Source of the DNA: Sulfurimonas sp.
Lineage (GTDB): Bacteria; Campylobacterota; Campylobacteria; Campylobacterales; Sulfurimonadaceae
DNA: 32,521 nucleotides
Assembly: GCA_027060825.1 (NCBI GenBank)
Contig: JALSWC010000234.1
Location: forward strand, 1 to 32,521
Direction of reading: 5' to 3'
Part shown: one piece after another, positions 25,375 to 32,521 of the stretch
Layout of the letters: every line of letters starts with the position of its first letter
Position numbering within the stretch: position 1 is the first letter of the stretch
Notes under the pieces: generated by a model
Database searches by the model: none
Seen by the model: the letters and a program-made list of their open reading frames with translations, nothing else
What the model was told of the DNA's origin: nothing
Made by a program: the position numbers and the translations under genes

Positions 25375-25893
25375 TTGCACTTTTATCCACATTTTTATAA
25401 GTTGATAGTAATTAGCATTGTTGTACTCTTACTCAACGCATGTGGATATAGACCCTCTTCAAAATACGCAAGAGAGGTGCTTGGTAATCGCATAAGTACC
25501 GATGTTGTTATATCTTCACAAAATCCTGAAAATACTGTTCTTATTAAAGATGGGGTGGATGCAGCACTTATTGAAATATTTCATACATCATTAACGAGCT
25601 TAAAGTATTCAGATACAAATCTGAAAATAGTGTTAAATTCGCCCTCTTATGTACCAATACAATATGATGCATCTGGTTTTGTTATTGCATATCGTGCTAC
25701 AATTACGCTTCGTATTACTAGAGAGAGTAAAAATATTAAAAAGCATTATATATCTCGTGGTACCTATGACTTTGCTGTATCACCAAACGCAGTGCTAACA
25801 GACCAAGAGAGATTTGATGCTATTAAATTTGGTGCAGCCAAGGCAATTGCATCATTTATGGCGCAAGTCTCAGCTGAAGGCTCTCGCATATAA
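25375..25893 (+). CDS. LptE-like lipoprotein (LPS-assembly candidate)
   Basis: Lipoprotein signal with lipobox LLNAC (Cys 23) followed by GYRPSS, a common start for LptE proteins. The rest is a short mixed alpha/beta domain (DTNLKIVLNSPSYVPIQYDASGFVIAYRATITLRI) without diagnostic residues. 172 aa, the length expected for LptE, the plug of the LptD outer-membrane LPS translocon. The place immediately after leuS matches E. coli and, from memory, Campylobacter, where the gene is a lipoprotein of this kind. Start is TTG with AAAGGG before it; the stop of leuS is one base away. Confidence 0.7.
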   Translation: MHFYPHFYKLIVISIVVLLLNACGYRPSSKYAREVLGNRISTDVVISSQNPENTVLIKDGVDAALIEIFHTSLTSLKYSDTNLKIVLNSPSYVPIQYDASGFVIAYRATITLRITRESKNIKKHYISRGTYDFAVSPNAVLTDQERFDAIKFGAAKAIASFMAQVSAEGSRI

Positions 25894-25912
25894 AAAATAG
25901 GAGAATAGAGAG

Positions 25913-27457
25913 ATGATGATTAAAAGAATTATTAATAATGCTTTAAAACGCTTGAAAATAGAAGGGAAGTTATTGACCCCCGATTTTTATGCAGAAGCTT
26001 TTTGTCAAGAGGCAAAAAAAGCTAATATGAAGCTAGAAGATTGTGAGCATTTAGAAGATTCTATAAAACTGCTCAATAAAGATCTTCAAGCAGATTTACG
26101 AAATTATCATATAAAGACAATAAAAGAGTTTGTCCGTTATGTGGTAACAAAGTTGAACCGTACCAATTCTATACAATGCACAAAAATTTTAGAGTCTCAA
26201 ATTTTGCTTACAAAGCGTATATTGCAAGTTTCTTCTGTTTTGCACAATAAAGAGATTAGCTCTTTATCACAAACTACTATAGAAGTTATGGAATCAGCTG
26301 CACAACCACAACAGTTAGATGCACTTCGACAACAATGGGTAAATTTCATTACAACTTATGATGATACATTCTTACAAAAACTGAAACCTTATGGAGCAGT
26401 AGATAGTTCTGATTTGCGTAAAACTATTAATGGTTTAAAAATAGATGCATCTGTAGATAATGAATCAAAGAATGAGTTGAAAAAACTTGCAAAATTACTT
26501 GCTGCTTCTTTTGTCCCTTCAATTGCTTCAAGTGTCAATGAGGAAATAGCCTTTGTTAGTGATAAGTTGAGAAATAATCCTGCTATTTTAGAATCAGAGA
26601 CAATTGAAGAGGAAATTAAGTCAATTATTTCACTCAGAATTGCACTTGATAATAAAACAGTCAAAGAGATGGTTGGATCAATAGATGGTGTTTTAGATAA
26701 ATTATCTCTGCGTTTAATCGCTATGATAGAGAGTTCAGATACATCAAATTTGGAAGTGCAGAAGATAAAAAAAGAGTTACAATCTTTTGGTAAAAAGCCA
26801 ATAGAAAATTTTAAAGTTGCACATAAAAAACTCTTTACTATTGCAGTCGCTTTGGAAAAAAATACGCAAGTTCTTAGCAAGGAGCTTAAAGGTCACTCTA
26901 TGGAGGTAAAACTTCTCAGTGAAAAGGTAAATAGCCTAGAAAAAGAGCTTGAAAATGCGAAAAAAGAATCTCAAGAAGATTTCTTAACTAAACTTGTAAA
27001 TAAACGCGCATTAGATGAGATGATTAAAGTAAAAGATGCAGAGTTTGAGCGTTATGGGCGTAACTACTCTGTAGCAATGTTTGATATAGATCATTTTAAA
27101 GCAGTAAATGACACCTATGGACATGAAGCGGGTGATGCTATTTTAGCTGCTGTTGCAAAAATACTTAAAAATATTTCAAGGACAGTGGATATAGTTGGGC
27201 GTTTTGGAGGAGAAGAATTTCTAGCAATTTTAAGCGATACAAATACAGAAGGTGGTGTAGTGTATGCAGATAAAGTAAGAAAAGGTGTAGAAAAAGCCCG
27301 TTTTGTTTATAAAGGAGAACGGATAAAAGTGACTATAAGTGCTGGTGTAAGTGAGAGAAAAAATCATCTTTCAGCAGAAGCTACGATTAATTCTGCCGAT
27401 GAGTATCTTTATAAAGCAAAACATGAAGGTAGAAACCGTGTGGAGTATAAAAAATAG
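25913..27457 (+). CDS. GGDEF diguanylate cyclase with long helical N-terminus
   Basis: The last about 165 residues form a GGDEF domain: DFLTKLVNKRALDE, FDIDHFKAVNDTYGHEAGDAIL and the active-site GGEEF (about 432-436). An RTVD (RxxD) inhibitory site lies exactly five residues before GGEEF. Catalysis is therefore expected, making c-di-GMP from two GTP with product feedback. Residues 1-335 carry no sensor domain I recognise; they are helical with coiled-coil-like stretches near the cyclase (KLLSEKVNSLEKELENAKKES). No transmembrane helix is seen, so it is cytosolic. 514 aa, RBS GGAGAAT; ATG 25913 or 25916. It lies in the middle of the envelope/leuS operon. Confidence 0.9.
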   Translation: MMIKRIINNALKRLKIEGKLLTPDFYAEAFCQEAKKANMKLEDCEHLEDSIKLLNKDLQADLRNYHIKTIKEFVRYVVTKLNRTNSIQCTKILESQILLTKRILQVSSVLHNKEISSLSQTTIEVMESAAQPQQLDALRQQWVNFITTYDDTFLQKLKPYGAVDSSDLRKTINGLKIDASVDNESKNELKKLAKLLAASFVPSIASSVNEEIAFVSDKLRNNPAILESETIEEEIKSIISLRIALDNKTVKEMVGSIDGVLDKLSLRLIAMIESSDTSNLEVQKIKKELQSFGKKPIENFKVAHKKLFTIAVALEKNTQVLSKELKGHSMEVKLLSEKVNSLEKELENAKKESQEDFLTKLVNKRALDEMIKVKDAEFERYGRNYSVAMFDIDHFKAVNDTYGHEAGDAILAAVAKILKNISRTVDIVGRFGGEEFLAILSDTNTEGGVVYADKVRKGVEKARFVYKGERIKVTISAGVSERKNHLSAEATINSADEYLYKAKHEGRNRVEYKK

Positions 27458-27459
27458 TT

Positions 27460-28608
27460 GTGTTAGAAAAGTTTTTAGAAAATAAACCACTCTATTATGA
27501 TGAAATTGACTATATGCGTATGCCTAGAATTTATGCAAAGATTAAAAATAGAGTAAAGATTCCTAAAATTATTCACCTTGTAGGTACAAATGGAAAAGGA
27601 ACAACAGGACGCTTTTTAGCTTCTGCTCTTTGTTCACTTGGTTTCTCTACTGGTCACTACACTTCTCCTCATATTTTAGAATTTAATGAACGCATCTGGT
27701 TTAATGGCAAAAATATTGCAACAAAAGAGTTAGATAAAGCACATAAAGAGTTGCTCCAGTTACTCTCAAAAGAGGATGCAGATGCTTTAAGCTATTTTGA
27801 ATATACAACACTTATAGCACTTTTATGTTACCAAGAGTGCGCTTATATAGTGCTTGAAGCTGGTTTAGGTGGGGAGTATGATGCGACTGCTGTTTTTGAC
27901 AATATACTTACCTTAGTAACACCAATAGATTTTGACCATGAAGCTTTTTTGGGAACAACTATAAAAGAGATAGCTACCACAAAACTAAACGCAGTAAAAT
28001 CTAGTGCAATTTTAGCTTTGCAAGTGCATAAAGAGGTTTATGCAGTTGCAAGGGAAATTACAGCGAAAAAGTCACTTAAAATTGTTTTATGTACAGAGTA
28101 TCTAAACGCAGAGGATGAAACAAAAATCGCTCAGATTACAAAAGAGCTTGATCTTGTAGAGTATTTGCAAGATAATCTCAAACTTGCCATTGCTGCACTA
28201 AAATTTTTAGGTATTACTTATGAGGCTAAGAATTTTTTTCATGCAAAACTTTTTGGAAGACTCTCAAAATTAAATGAAAATATTTATATTGATGTAGGAC
28301 ACAATACTTTGGCAGCAAGTTCCATTGTAAAAGCACTACAAGGGAAAAAATATATACTTATTTACAATAGCTACCGTGATAAAAATTATAAAGAAATTTT
28401 GAGGATTTTAAAGCCTATTGTTGAAAAGGTTGAAATAATTAGAGTTGATGAAGATCGAATTGAAGCATCTTCTGTTTTAAAAGAGACTCTTAGTAACTTA
28501 GGGATAAAACAGAGTGGTTTTACTGCTATAGATGCAAACGAGAAATATTTAGTCTTTGGCTCTTTTAGCGTGGCAGAAACTTTTTTAAGGAATTATTACT
28601 ATGGATAA
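27460..28608 (+). CDS. folC: Bifunctional folylpolyglutamate / dihydrofolate synthase
   Basis: Adds glutamate to folates (and in many bacteria joins dihydropteroate to glutamate). Mur-ligase-like fold: ATP P-loop HLVGTNGKGTTGRFLAS (about 40-55), GHYTSPHILEFNERI, EAGLGGEYDATAVFDN and ITPIDFDHEAFLGTT-type motif (TPIDFDHEAFLGTTIKEIA), IDVGHNTLAA at the C-domain. 382 aa, slightly short but complete. Start is GTG two nt after the preceding stop; the nearest GGAG is about 14 nt upstream, so coupling is likely. It overlaps the next gene by 8 nt. Confidence 0.94.
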   Translation: MLEKFLENKPLYYDEIDYMRMPRIYAKIKNRVKIPKIIHLVGTNGKGTTGRFLASALCSLGFSTGHYTSPHILEFNERIWFNGKNIATKELDKAHKELLQLLSKEDADALSYFEYTTLIALLCYQECAYIVLEAGLGGEYDATAVFDNILTLVTPIDFDHEAFLGTTIKEIATTKLNAVKSSAILALQVHKEVYAVAREITAKKSLKIVLCTEYLNAEDETKIAQITKELDLVEYLQDNLKLAIAALKFLGITYEAKNFFHAKLFGRLSKLNENIYIDVGHNTLAASSIVKALQGKKYILIYNSYRDKNYKEILRILKPIVEKVEIIRVDEDRIEASSVLKETLSNLGIKQSGFTAIDANEKYLVFGSFSVAETFLRNYYYG

Positions 28609-29509
28609 ACACTTTACAATTACCATTCATGATGAAAATGGAGTGAAACAATTTAATGTCCATAAACTCCTTAAAAAGCTCTTTTTTTATCTGTTAGCAC
28701 TTCTTGTGAGTATGGGATTACTAGCAGTTGGTACGATTTTATATCTTCATTATAATGTAAATAAAATGAGTGAAAAAAGAGCATCTATAGAAAAAGCTTA
28801 TAAAAATTTACAAGCACAAGATTTGCTCCTTCAAGGAAGCATTCAAAAAACGAAAAAGAGTCTTAGAAGAAAAAAAGAGGAACTTAATGCTGTTTCTGAC
28901 TCGCTTACAGAGATAGAAAAGATGATGGGACTTAAACCAATTACAAACTCTGATTTACAAGAGCGTGTAAACAGTACAAAACTTACATCCAAAGAGCGTG
29001 CAATACTTTTAGAACTTGTTCCAAGTGGTTCTCCTGTGCCATATCATGGAATAACGAGTAAATTTGGGTATAGAATTAATCCTATTACACACAGAAAAGA
29101 GTTTCATAAAGGAACTGATTTAAGAGCGAAGTTACATACGCCAATTTATGCAACTGCCAATGGCATTGTTGAGTGGTCAGGTTTTCATAAACGCAGTGGG
29201 TTTGGAAATCTTATTATACTAGCACACTCTTATGGATTTAAAACCTATTTTGGGCATTTAAGTAAAGTTGTTGTGAAATCTGGACAATTTGTTGCAAAAG
29301 GAGAACTCATAGGTTATACTGGTAATTCTGGTATGAGTAATGGTCCTCATTTGCATTATGAAATACGATTTTTACAGCGTCCTTTAAATGCTTATTGGTT
29401 TATTAAATGGACACAAAAAAATTACAATCAGATATTTGAAAAAGAGAAAAAAGTACCATGGCAGTCAGTTTTTGAAGCTATGAGTAAAATTCAAATAGTA
29501 AAAAAATAG
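28601..29509 (+). CDS. M23 peptidoglycan endopeptidase, membrane-anchored (Csd1/Csd2-like)
   Basis: One N-terminal membrane helix (about 27-50), a coiled-coil region (about 55-105, EKAYKNLQAQDLLLQ, TKKSLRRKKEELN), then an LytM/M23 domain: SKFGYRINPITHRKEFHKGTD with the HxxxD metal site (about 168-172), and HLHYE (HxH, about 249-252). Both zinc motifs are complete, so it should be active, probably cutting D-Ala-mDAP crosslinks in the periplasm. In Helicobacter and Campylobacter such proteins (Csd1/Csd2) set helical cell shape; here, as far as visible, there is only one gene rather than a pair. 302 aa; overlaps folC by 8 nt. Confidence 0.88.
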   Translation: MDKHFTITIHDENGVKQFNVHKLLKKLFFYLLALLVSMGLLAVGTILYLHYNVNKMSEKRASIEKAYKNLQAQDLLLQGSIQKTKKSLRRKKEELNAVSDSLTEIEKMMGLKPITNSDLQERVNSTKLTSKERAILLELVPSGSPVPYHGITSKFGYRINPITHRKEFHKGTDLRAKLHTPIYATANGIVEWSGFHKRSGFGNLIILAHSYGFKTYFGHLSKVVVKSGQFVAKGELIGYTGNSGMSNGPHLHYEIRFLQRPLNAYWFIKWTQKNYNQIFEKEKKVPWQSVFEAMSKIQIVKK

Positions 29510-29522
29510 GTAAATAAATTTT

Positions 29523-32516
29523 ATGTCACAAGCAATTTTATACAATTATTTTAAAACAGCGAAAAAAGAGTCACCCTTAGAAGTACTGATTTGCGAGGAT
29601 GCAAAAGAGGCAGCTTCTTTAGAGACAGTAGCAAAATATTTTAAAAAAAATGTTGTTGTTTTTCCTGATTTTCGTCCCTCTTATGGGGATGATTTGCGTT
29701 CGTATAAAGAGGAGTTGCATGAACTCTTTTTTGCTCTAAGAAGTTATTACTCTGCAAAGAAAAAACCTCTTGTTATAGCACCTCTAAAGACACTACTTTT
29801 TCATCTGCCAAAAGAGGAAATACTTGGTGCTACGACCTTAGAGTTTGGCACAGAGATTGATTTGAGTGCATTTAAAGAGCAGATGCTATTTTGGGGATAC
29901 ACTTTTGTTGATATGGTGCAAGTGGAAGGAGAAATCTCTTTTCGTGGCGATATTATTGACATCTTCGTTCCCTCTTCAAAAAATCCTGTTCGTATCTCTC
30001 TTTTTGATAATGAAATAGAGCAGATTAAAGAGTTTGCACTTGAAACACAACGGACTTTAGGTGATGACCTTGAAGAGGTGCTAATACGAAGTGCTTTTTA
30101 CTCGCTTGATGAGACTGCATTTAATGCACTTAATGAGAAGATTAAGCAGAGTGAATTTGATGCACTGAACAAAGATGTAGCCTCTTTGGGATTTTGGCAT
30201 CTTGATGAGATGAGTGAAAACTTTTTAGCAGGTAAAGAGGTTAAACTTGTAAGAGATTTACAAAATGTTTTACAAGATGCTTATGGCATTAACAACCCTC
30301 AGCTTTCACGAGAGAGTTTTGAACTTGAAAAATTAGAAGAGAATGATAGCGTAAAAGAGCTTGTTGTTGTAAATGCCGAGCAACTTATAAAAGTGCATAA
30401 AAAGAAGAAAATAACCATCATAGCTGCAAATGCAGCGACCCTCAAACAAGCAGGAATTTATGATACAAAAAACATAAATGTTGTTAATGCCCCTTACATT
30501 TTAAATATCATTACAGATGATGAACTTGTTATATCTCTTAATAAGCCAGATAAAAAACGCCGTAGAAGAAAAAGCTCCATTTTACTTGATGATTTAAAAG
30601 CTGGGGATTATGTTGTTCATGAAGATTATGGAGTAGGGATTTTTGAAAAGATAGAGCAGACTGAAATTCTTGGTGGCGTGAAAGATTTTATTGTCATTAA
30701 ATATATTGGTGATGATAAAATTCTTCTACCTGTTGAAAATCTTGACTTTATAGACCGTTACATCGCAGGAGGGGGAAGTACCCCTGTTTTAGATAGACTT
30801 GGCAAAGGAAGCTTTGCAAAACTTAAAGCAACAGTACGAAAACGCCTCCTTGAAATTGCAGGACAAATTGTAAATACGGCCGCTGCCCGTGAACTTATAA
30901 AAGCACCTAAAATTTCACTTGATAAAAAGAGCTTAAAAGAGTTTCAAGCACTCTCTGGATTTGAATATACTGATGATCAAACGCAGTCCATAGATGAGAT
31001 ACTTTCTCAAATGAGTTCAGGGCATATTATGGATAGGCTTTTAAGTGGTGATGTCGGTTTTGGAAAGACAGAAGTGGCACTTAATACTATCTTTGCAGCA
31101 TATAAATCAGGCTATCAGTCTGCGTTTATTGTGCCTACGACACTCCTCTCTGCACAGCATTTTAGAAGCTTAGATGAGAGATTTCATGATTTAGGCATTC
31201 GTTATGCTAAGCTCGATAGATTTGTAAGCACAAAAGATAAAAATGCCATTATAAAAGGGCTTGCAAGTGGAGAGATAGATTGTGTTGTTGGAACGCATGC
31301 TCTTTTTGGTTTGGAGTTTAAAAAGCTAGGTGTTGTCATCATCGATGAAGAGCATAAATTTGGCGTGAAACAAAAAGAGAGAATAAAAGAGTTGTATCAT
31401 AATGTGCATCTACTCTCCATGTCAGCAACACCAATTCCTCGTTCACTTAATCAAGCACTGAGTTCTATAAAAACTATGAGCCAACTTTTAACGCCACCAA
31501 GTGAGCGACAAGGGGTAAGAACTTTTGTAAAAGAGTATGATGAAAAGCTTATTAAAGAGGTTATTTTGCGTGAGCTTCGCCGTGGGGGGCAGGTTTTTTA
31601 TGTTCATAACTCCATCGACCATATGCCTATTAAAATGGGTGAAATAAAGGCACTTCTTCCAGAGTTGCGAGTACTAATGCTACACTCTAAAATCTCTGCC
31701 GTGCAGACAGAAAAAGAGCTTTTAAAATTTGAAGCGGGTGAATATGACTTGATGATAGCAACCTCCATCATCGAGAGTGGTATCCATATGCCTCGTGTTA
31801 ATACTATTATTGTCGATGGTGCCGATAGATTTGGTATTGCTGATTTGCATCAACTCCGTGGACGCGTTGGGCGTGGAAACTATGAGGGTTTTGCCTATTT
31901 TGTTGTGCCAAATAAAGATGCACTTACTGATGAGGCGAAAAAACGACTTTTAGCACTTGAATCAAACTCCTTTTTGGGTTCTGGTTCGGTTTTAGCGCAT
32001 CATGATTTAGAGATTCGTGGTGGAGGAAACCTTGTGGGAGATGCACAAAGTGGGCATATAAAAAATATAGGCTATTCACTCTACTTGAGAATGCTTGAAG
32101 ATGCCATTAAAGATTTGAGCAATACCACTCAAACACAGCGCGCTAAAGTCGATATAAAACTTACTATTTCGGCATATATTAGCGATATGGTTATTCAAGA
32201 AGATAGACTGCGTTTAGATATATACAGACGACTCTCTCAGGCTGAGAGTGCCATAGAGATTTATGAAATTGAAGAGGAGGTCATCGACAGATTTGCCGAA
32301 GTTGATACCCCTACAAAACAGTTTTTTGAACTTATGGTTATTAAACTCTTAGCTATTGAGAAAAAGATAAAGTCTATAGCAAATTATGGGCAGAATGTCA
32401 CTTTTACATATTTTAATGAGAGCAAAGAGACAATCAAAGCTGATAGTAAGGATGATGATGATATTATCAAAAATACATTGTCTTATTTAAGAAATAGTAA
32501 GCCAAAAATTCTTTAA
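29523..32516 (+). CDS. mfd: Transcription-repair coupling factor
   Basis: Removes RNA polymerase stalled at DNA lesions and recruits UvrA. Order seen: N-terminal UvrB-like region, RNA-polymerase-interaction domain beginning [19 protein letters not shown] (about 359), SF2 translocase with Walker [13 protein letters not shown] (about 509), DEEH box [17 protein letters not shown] (about 607), SATPIPRSL, and the C-lobe [40 protein letters not shown]. The TRCF C-terminal domain follows. 997 aa, as in other Campylobacterota though shorter than E. coli (1148). RBS AGG-rich and ATG. The stop is five bases from the window end. Confidence 0.97.
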   Translation: MSQAILYNYFKTAKKESPLEVLICEDAKEAASLETVAKYFKKNVVVFPDFRPSYGDDLRSYKEELHELFFALRSYYSAKKKPLVIAPLKTLLFHLPKEEILGATTLEFGTEIDLSAFKEQMLFWGYTFVDMVQVEGEISFRGDIIDIFVPSSKNPVRISLFDNEIEQIKEFALETQRTLGDDLEEVLIRSAFYSLDETAFNALNEKIKQSEFDALNKDVASLGFWHLDEMSENFLAGKEVKLVRDLQNVLQDAYGINNPQLSRESFELEKLEENDSVKELVVVNAEQLIKVHKKKKITIIAANAATLKQAGIYDTKNINVVNAPYILNIITDDELVISLNKPDKKRRRRKSSILLDDLKAGDYVVHEDYGVGIFEKIEQTEILGGVKDFIVIKYIGDDKILLPVENLDFIDRYIAGGGSTPVLDRLGKGSFAKLKATVRKRLLEIAGQIVNTAAARELIKAPKISLDKKSLKEFQALSGFEYTDDQTQSIDEILSQMSSGHIMDRLLSGDVGFGKTEVALNTIFAAYKSGYQSAFIVPTTLLSAQHFRSLDERFHDLGIRYAKLDRFVSTKDKNAIIKGLASGEIDCVVGTHALFGLEFKKLGVVIIDEEHKFGVKQKERIKELYHNVHLLSMSATPIPRSLNQALSSIKTMSQLLTPPSERQGVRTFVKEYDEKLIKEVILRELRRGGQVFYVHNSIDHMPIKMGEIKALLPELRVLMLHSKISAVQTEKELLKFEAGEYDLMIATSIIESGIHMPRVNTIIVDGADRFGIADLHQLRGRVGRGNYEGFAYFVVPNKDALTDEAKKRLLALESNSFLGSGSVLAHHDLEIRGGGNLVGDAQSGHIKNIGYSLYLRMLEDAIKDLSNTTQTQRAKVDIKLTISAYISDMVIQEDRLRLDIYRRLSQAESAIEIYEIEEEVIDRFAEVDTPTKQFFELMVIKLLAIEKKIKSIANYGQNVTFTYFNESKETIKADSKDDDDIIKNTLSYLRNSKPKIL

Positions 32517-32521
32517 AAAAA

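Larger units (their letters stand above)
5465..32215. repeat. Dispersed 9-mer YAAACGCAG (15 copies)
   Basis: AAACGCAG is found on the plus strand at 5465, 9849, 14409, 24008, 25785, 27987, 28104, 29189 and 30979, and as CTGCGTTT at 5077, 12771, 17972, 26708, 31120 and 32208 (start positions). The base before AAACGCAG is always T (10) or C (5). The leftmost copy is the CTGCGTTT at 5077. Counted by eye, so a few copies may be missed. See findings. Confidence 0.75.

Noticed and set aside
26389-26880. 163-aa minus-strand ORF inside the GGDEF gene
   Set aside because: Long only because of the composition of the helical plus-strand frame; serine-rich with no family features.
1-32521. CRISPR arrays, rRNA genes, complete insertion sequences, prophage
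   Set aside because: I saw no regularly spaced repeats, rRNA signatures, inverted terminal repeats with a transposase, or phage structural genes.

Overview
The window is a low-GC, gene-dense piece of a Campylobacterota (Epsilonproteobacteria) chromosome, most likely a Sulfurimonas-like genus. The evidence is the gene order, which as I recall it matches two Campylobacter jejuni blocks (mraY / gpmI-fabG-acpP-fabF-accA, and lnt / yajC-secD-secF-leuS-lptE-X-folC-M23-mfd), a tmRNA tag ANNTNYRPALAVA of epsilon type, T-rich upstream regions with TATAAT/TACAAT -10 boxes and no clear -35, and frequent TTG start codons. No database search was possible, so the genus is an inference.

Layout. 1-933: a broken MazF/PemK toxin gene, then ssrA (tmRNA) and two identical tandem tRNA-Phe genes on the minus strand. 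1056-3120: two lipoprotein genes (CsgG-like and LPP20-like). 3135-4196: mraY on the minus strand, converging on the LPP20 gene and diverging from gpmI through a palindromic pair of -10 boxes. 4284-9234: gpmI-fabG-acpP-fabF-accA, mostly fatty-acid synthesis. 9231-11246 (minus): rpe-trpF-dnaQ-like exonuclease, tightly overlapped. 11297-13485 (minus): an HDOD protein coupled to a STAS/receiver-like/CheX protein, probably a signalling pair. 13649-15177: rpmB and argJ. 15174-20031 (minus): gamma-carbonic-anhydrase-like protein, an Rpn-type PD-(D/E)XK nuclease (the one clearly accessory intact gene), ppk1 and lnt. 20113-32516: a nine-gene, nearly gapless operon yajC-secD-secF-leuS-lptE-like-GGDEF cyclase-folC-M23 peptidase-mfd, combining protein export, envelope biogenesis, c-di-GMP synthesis, folate and repair.

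Most of the window is ordinary housekeeping DNA, and no gap between genes reaches 300 bases. The most unusual signals are at the DNA level. The 8-mer AAACGCAG occurs 15 times on both strands, in several reading frames, always preceded by a pyrimidine; I estimate about one would be expected by chance. All three convergent gene pairs end in a hairpin whose loop or inner stem holds a stop codon, and the nuclease gene ends in a smaller hairpin whose 3-nt loop is its stop codon. A symmetric bidirectional promoter separates mraY and gpmI. At the protein level, the HDOD + STAS/CheX pair and the I-site GGDEF protein inside the envelope operon deserve a second look.
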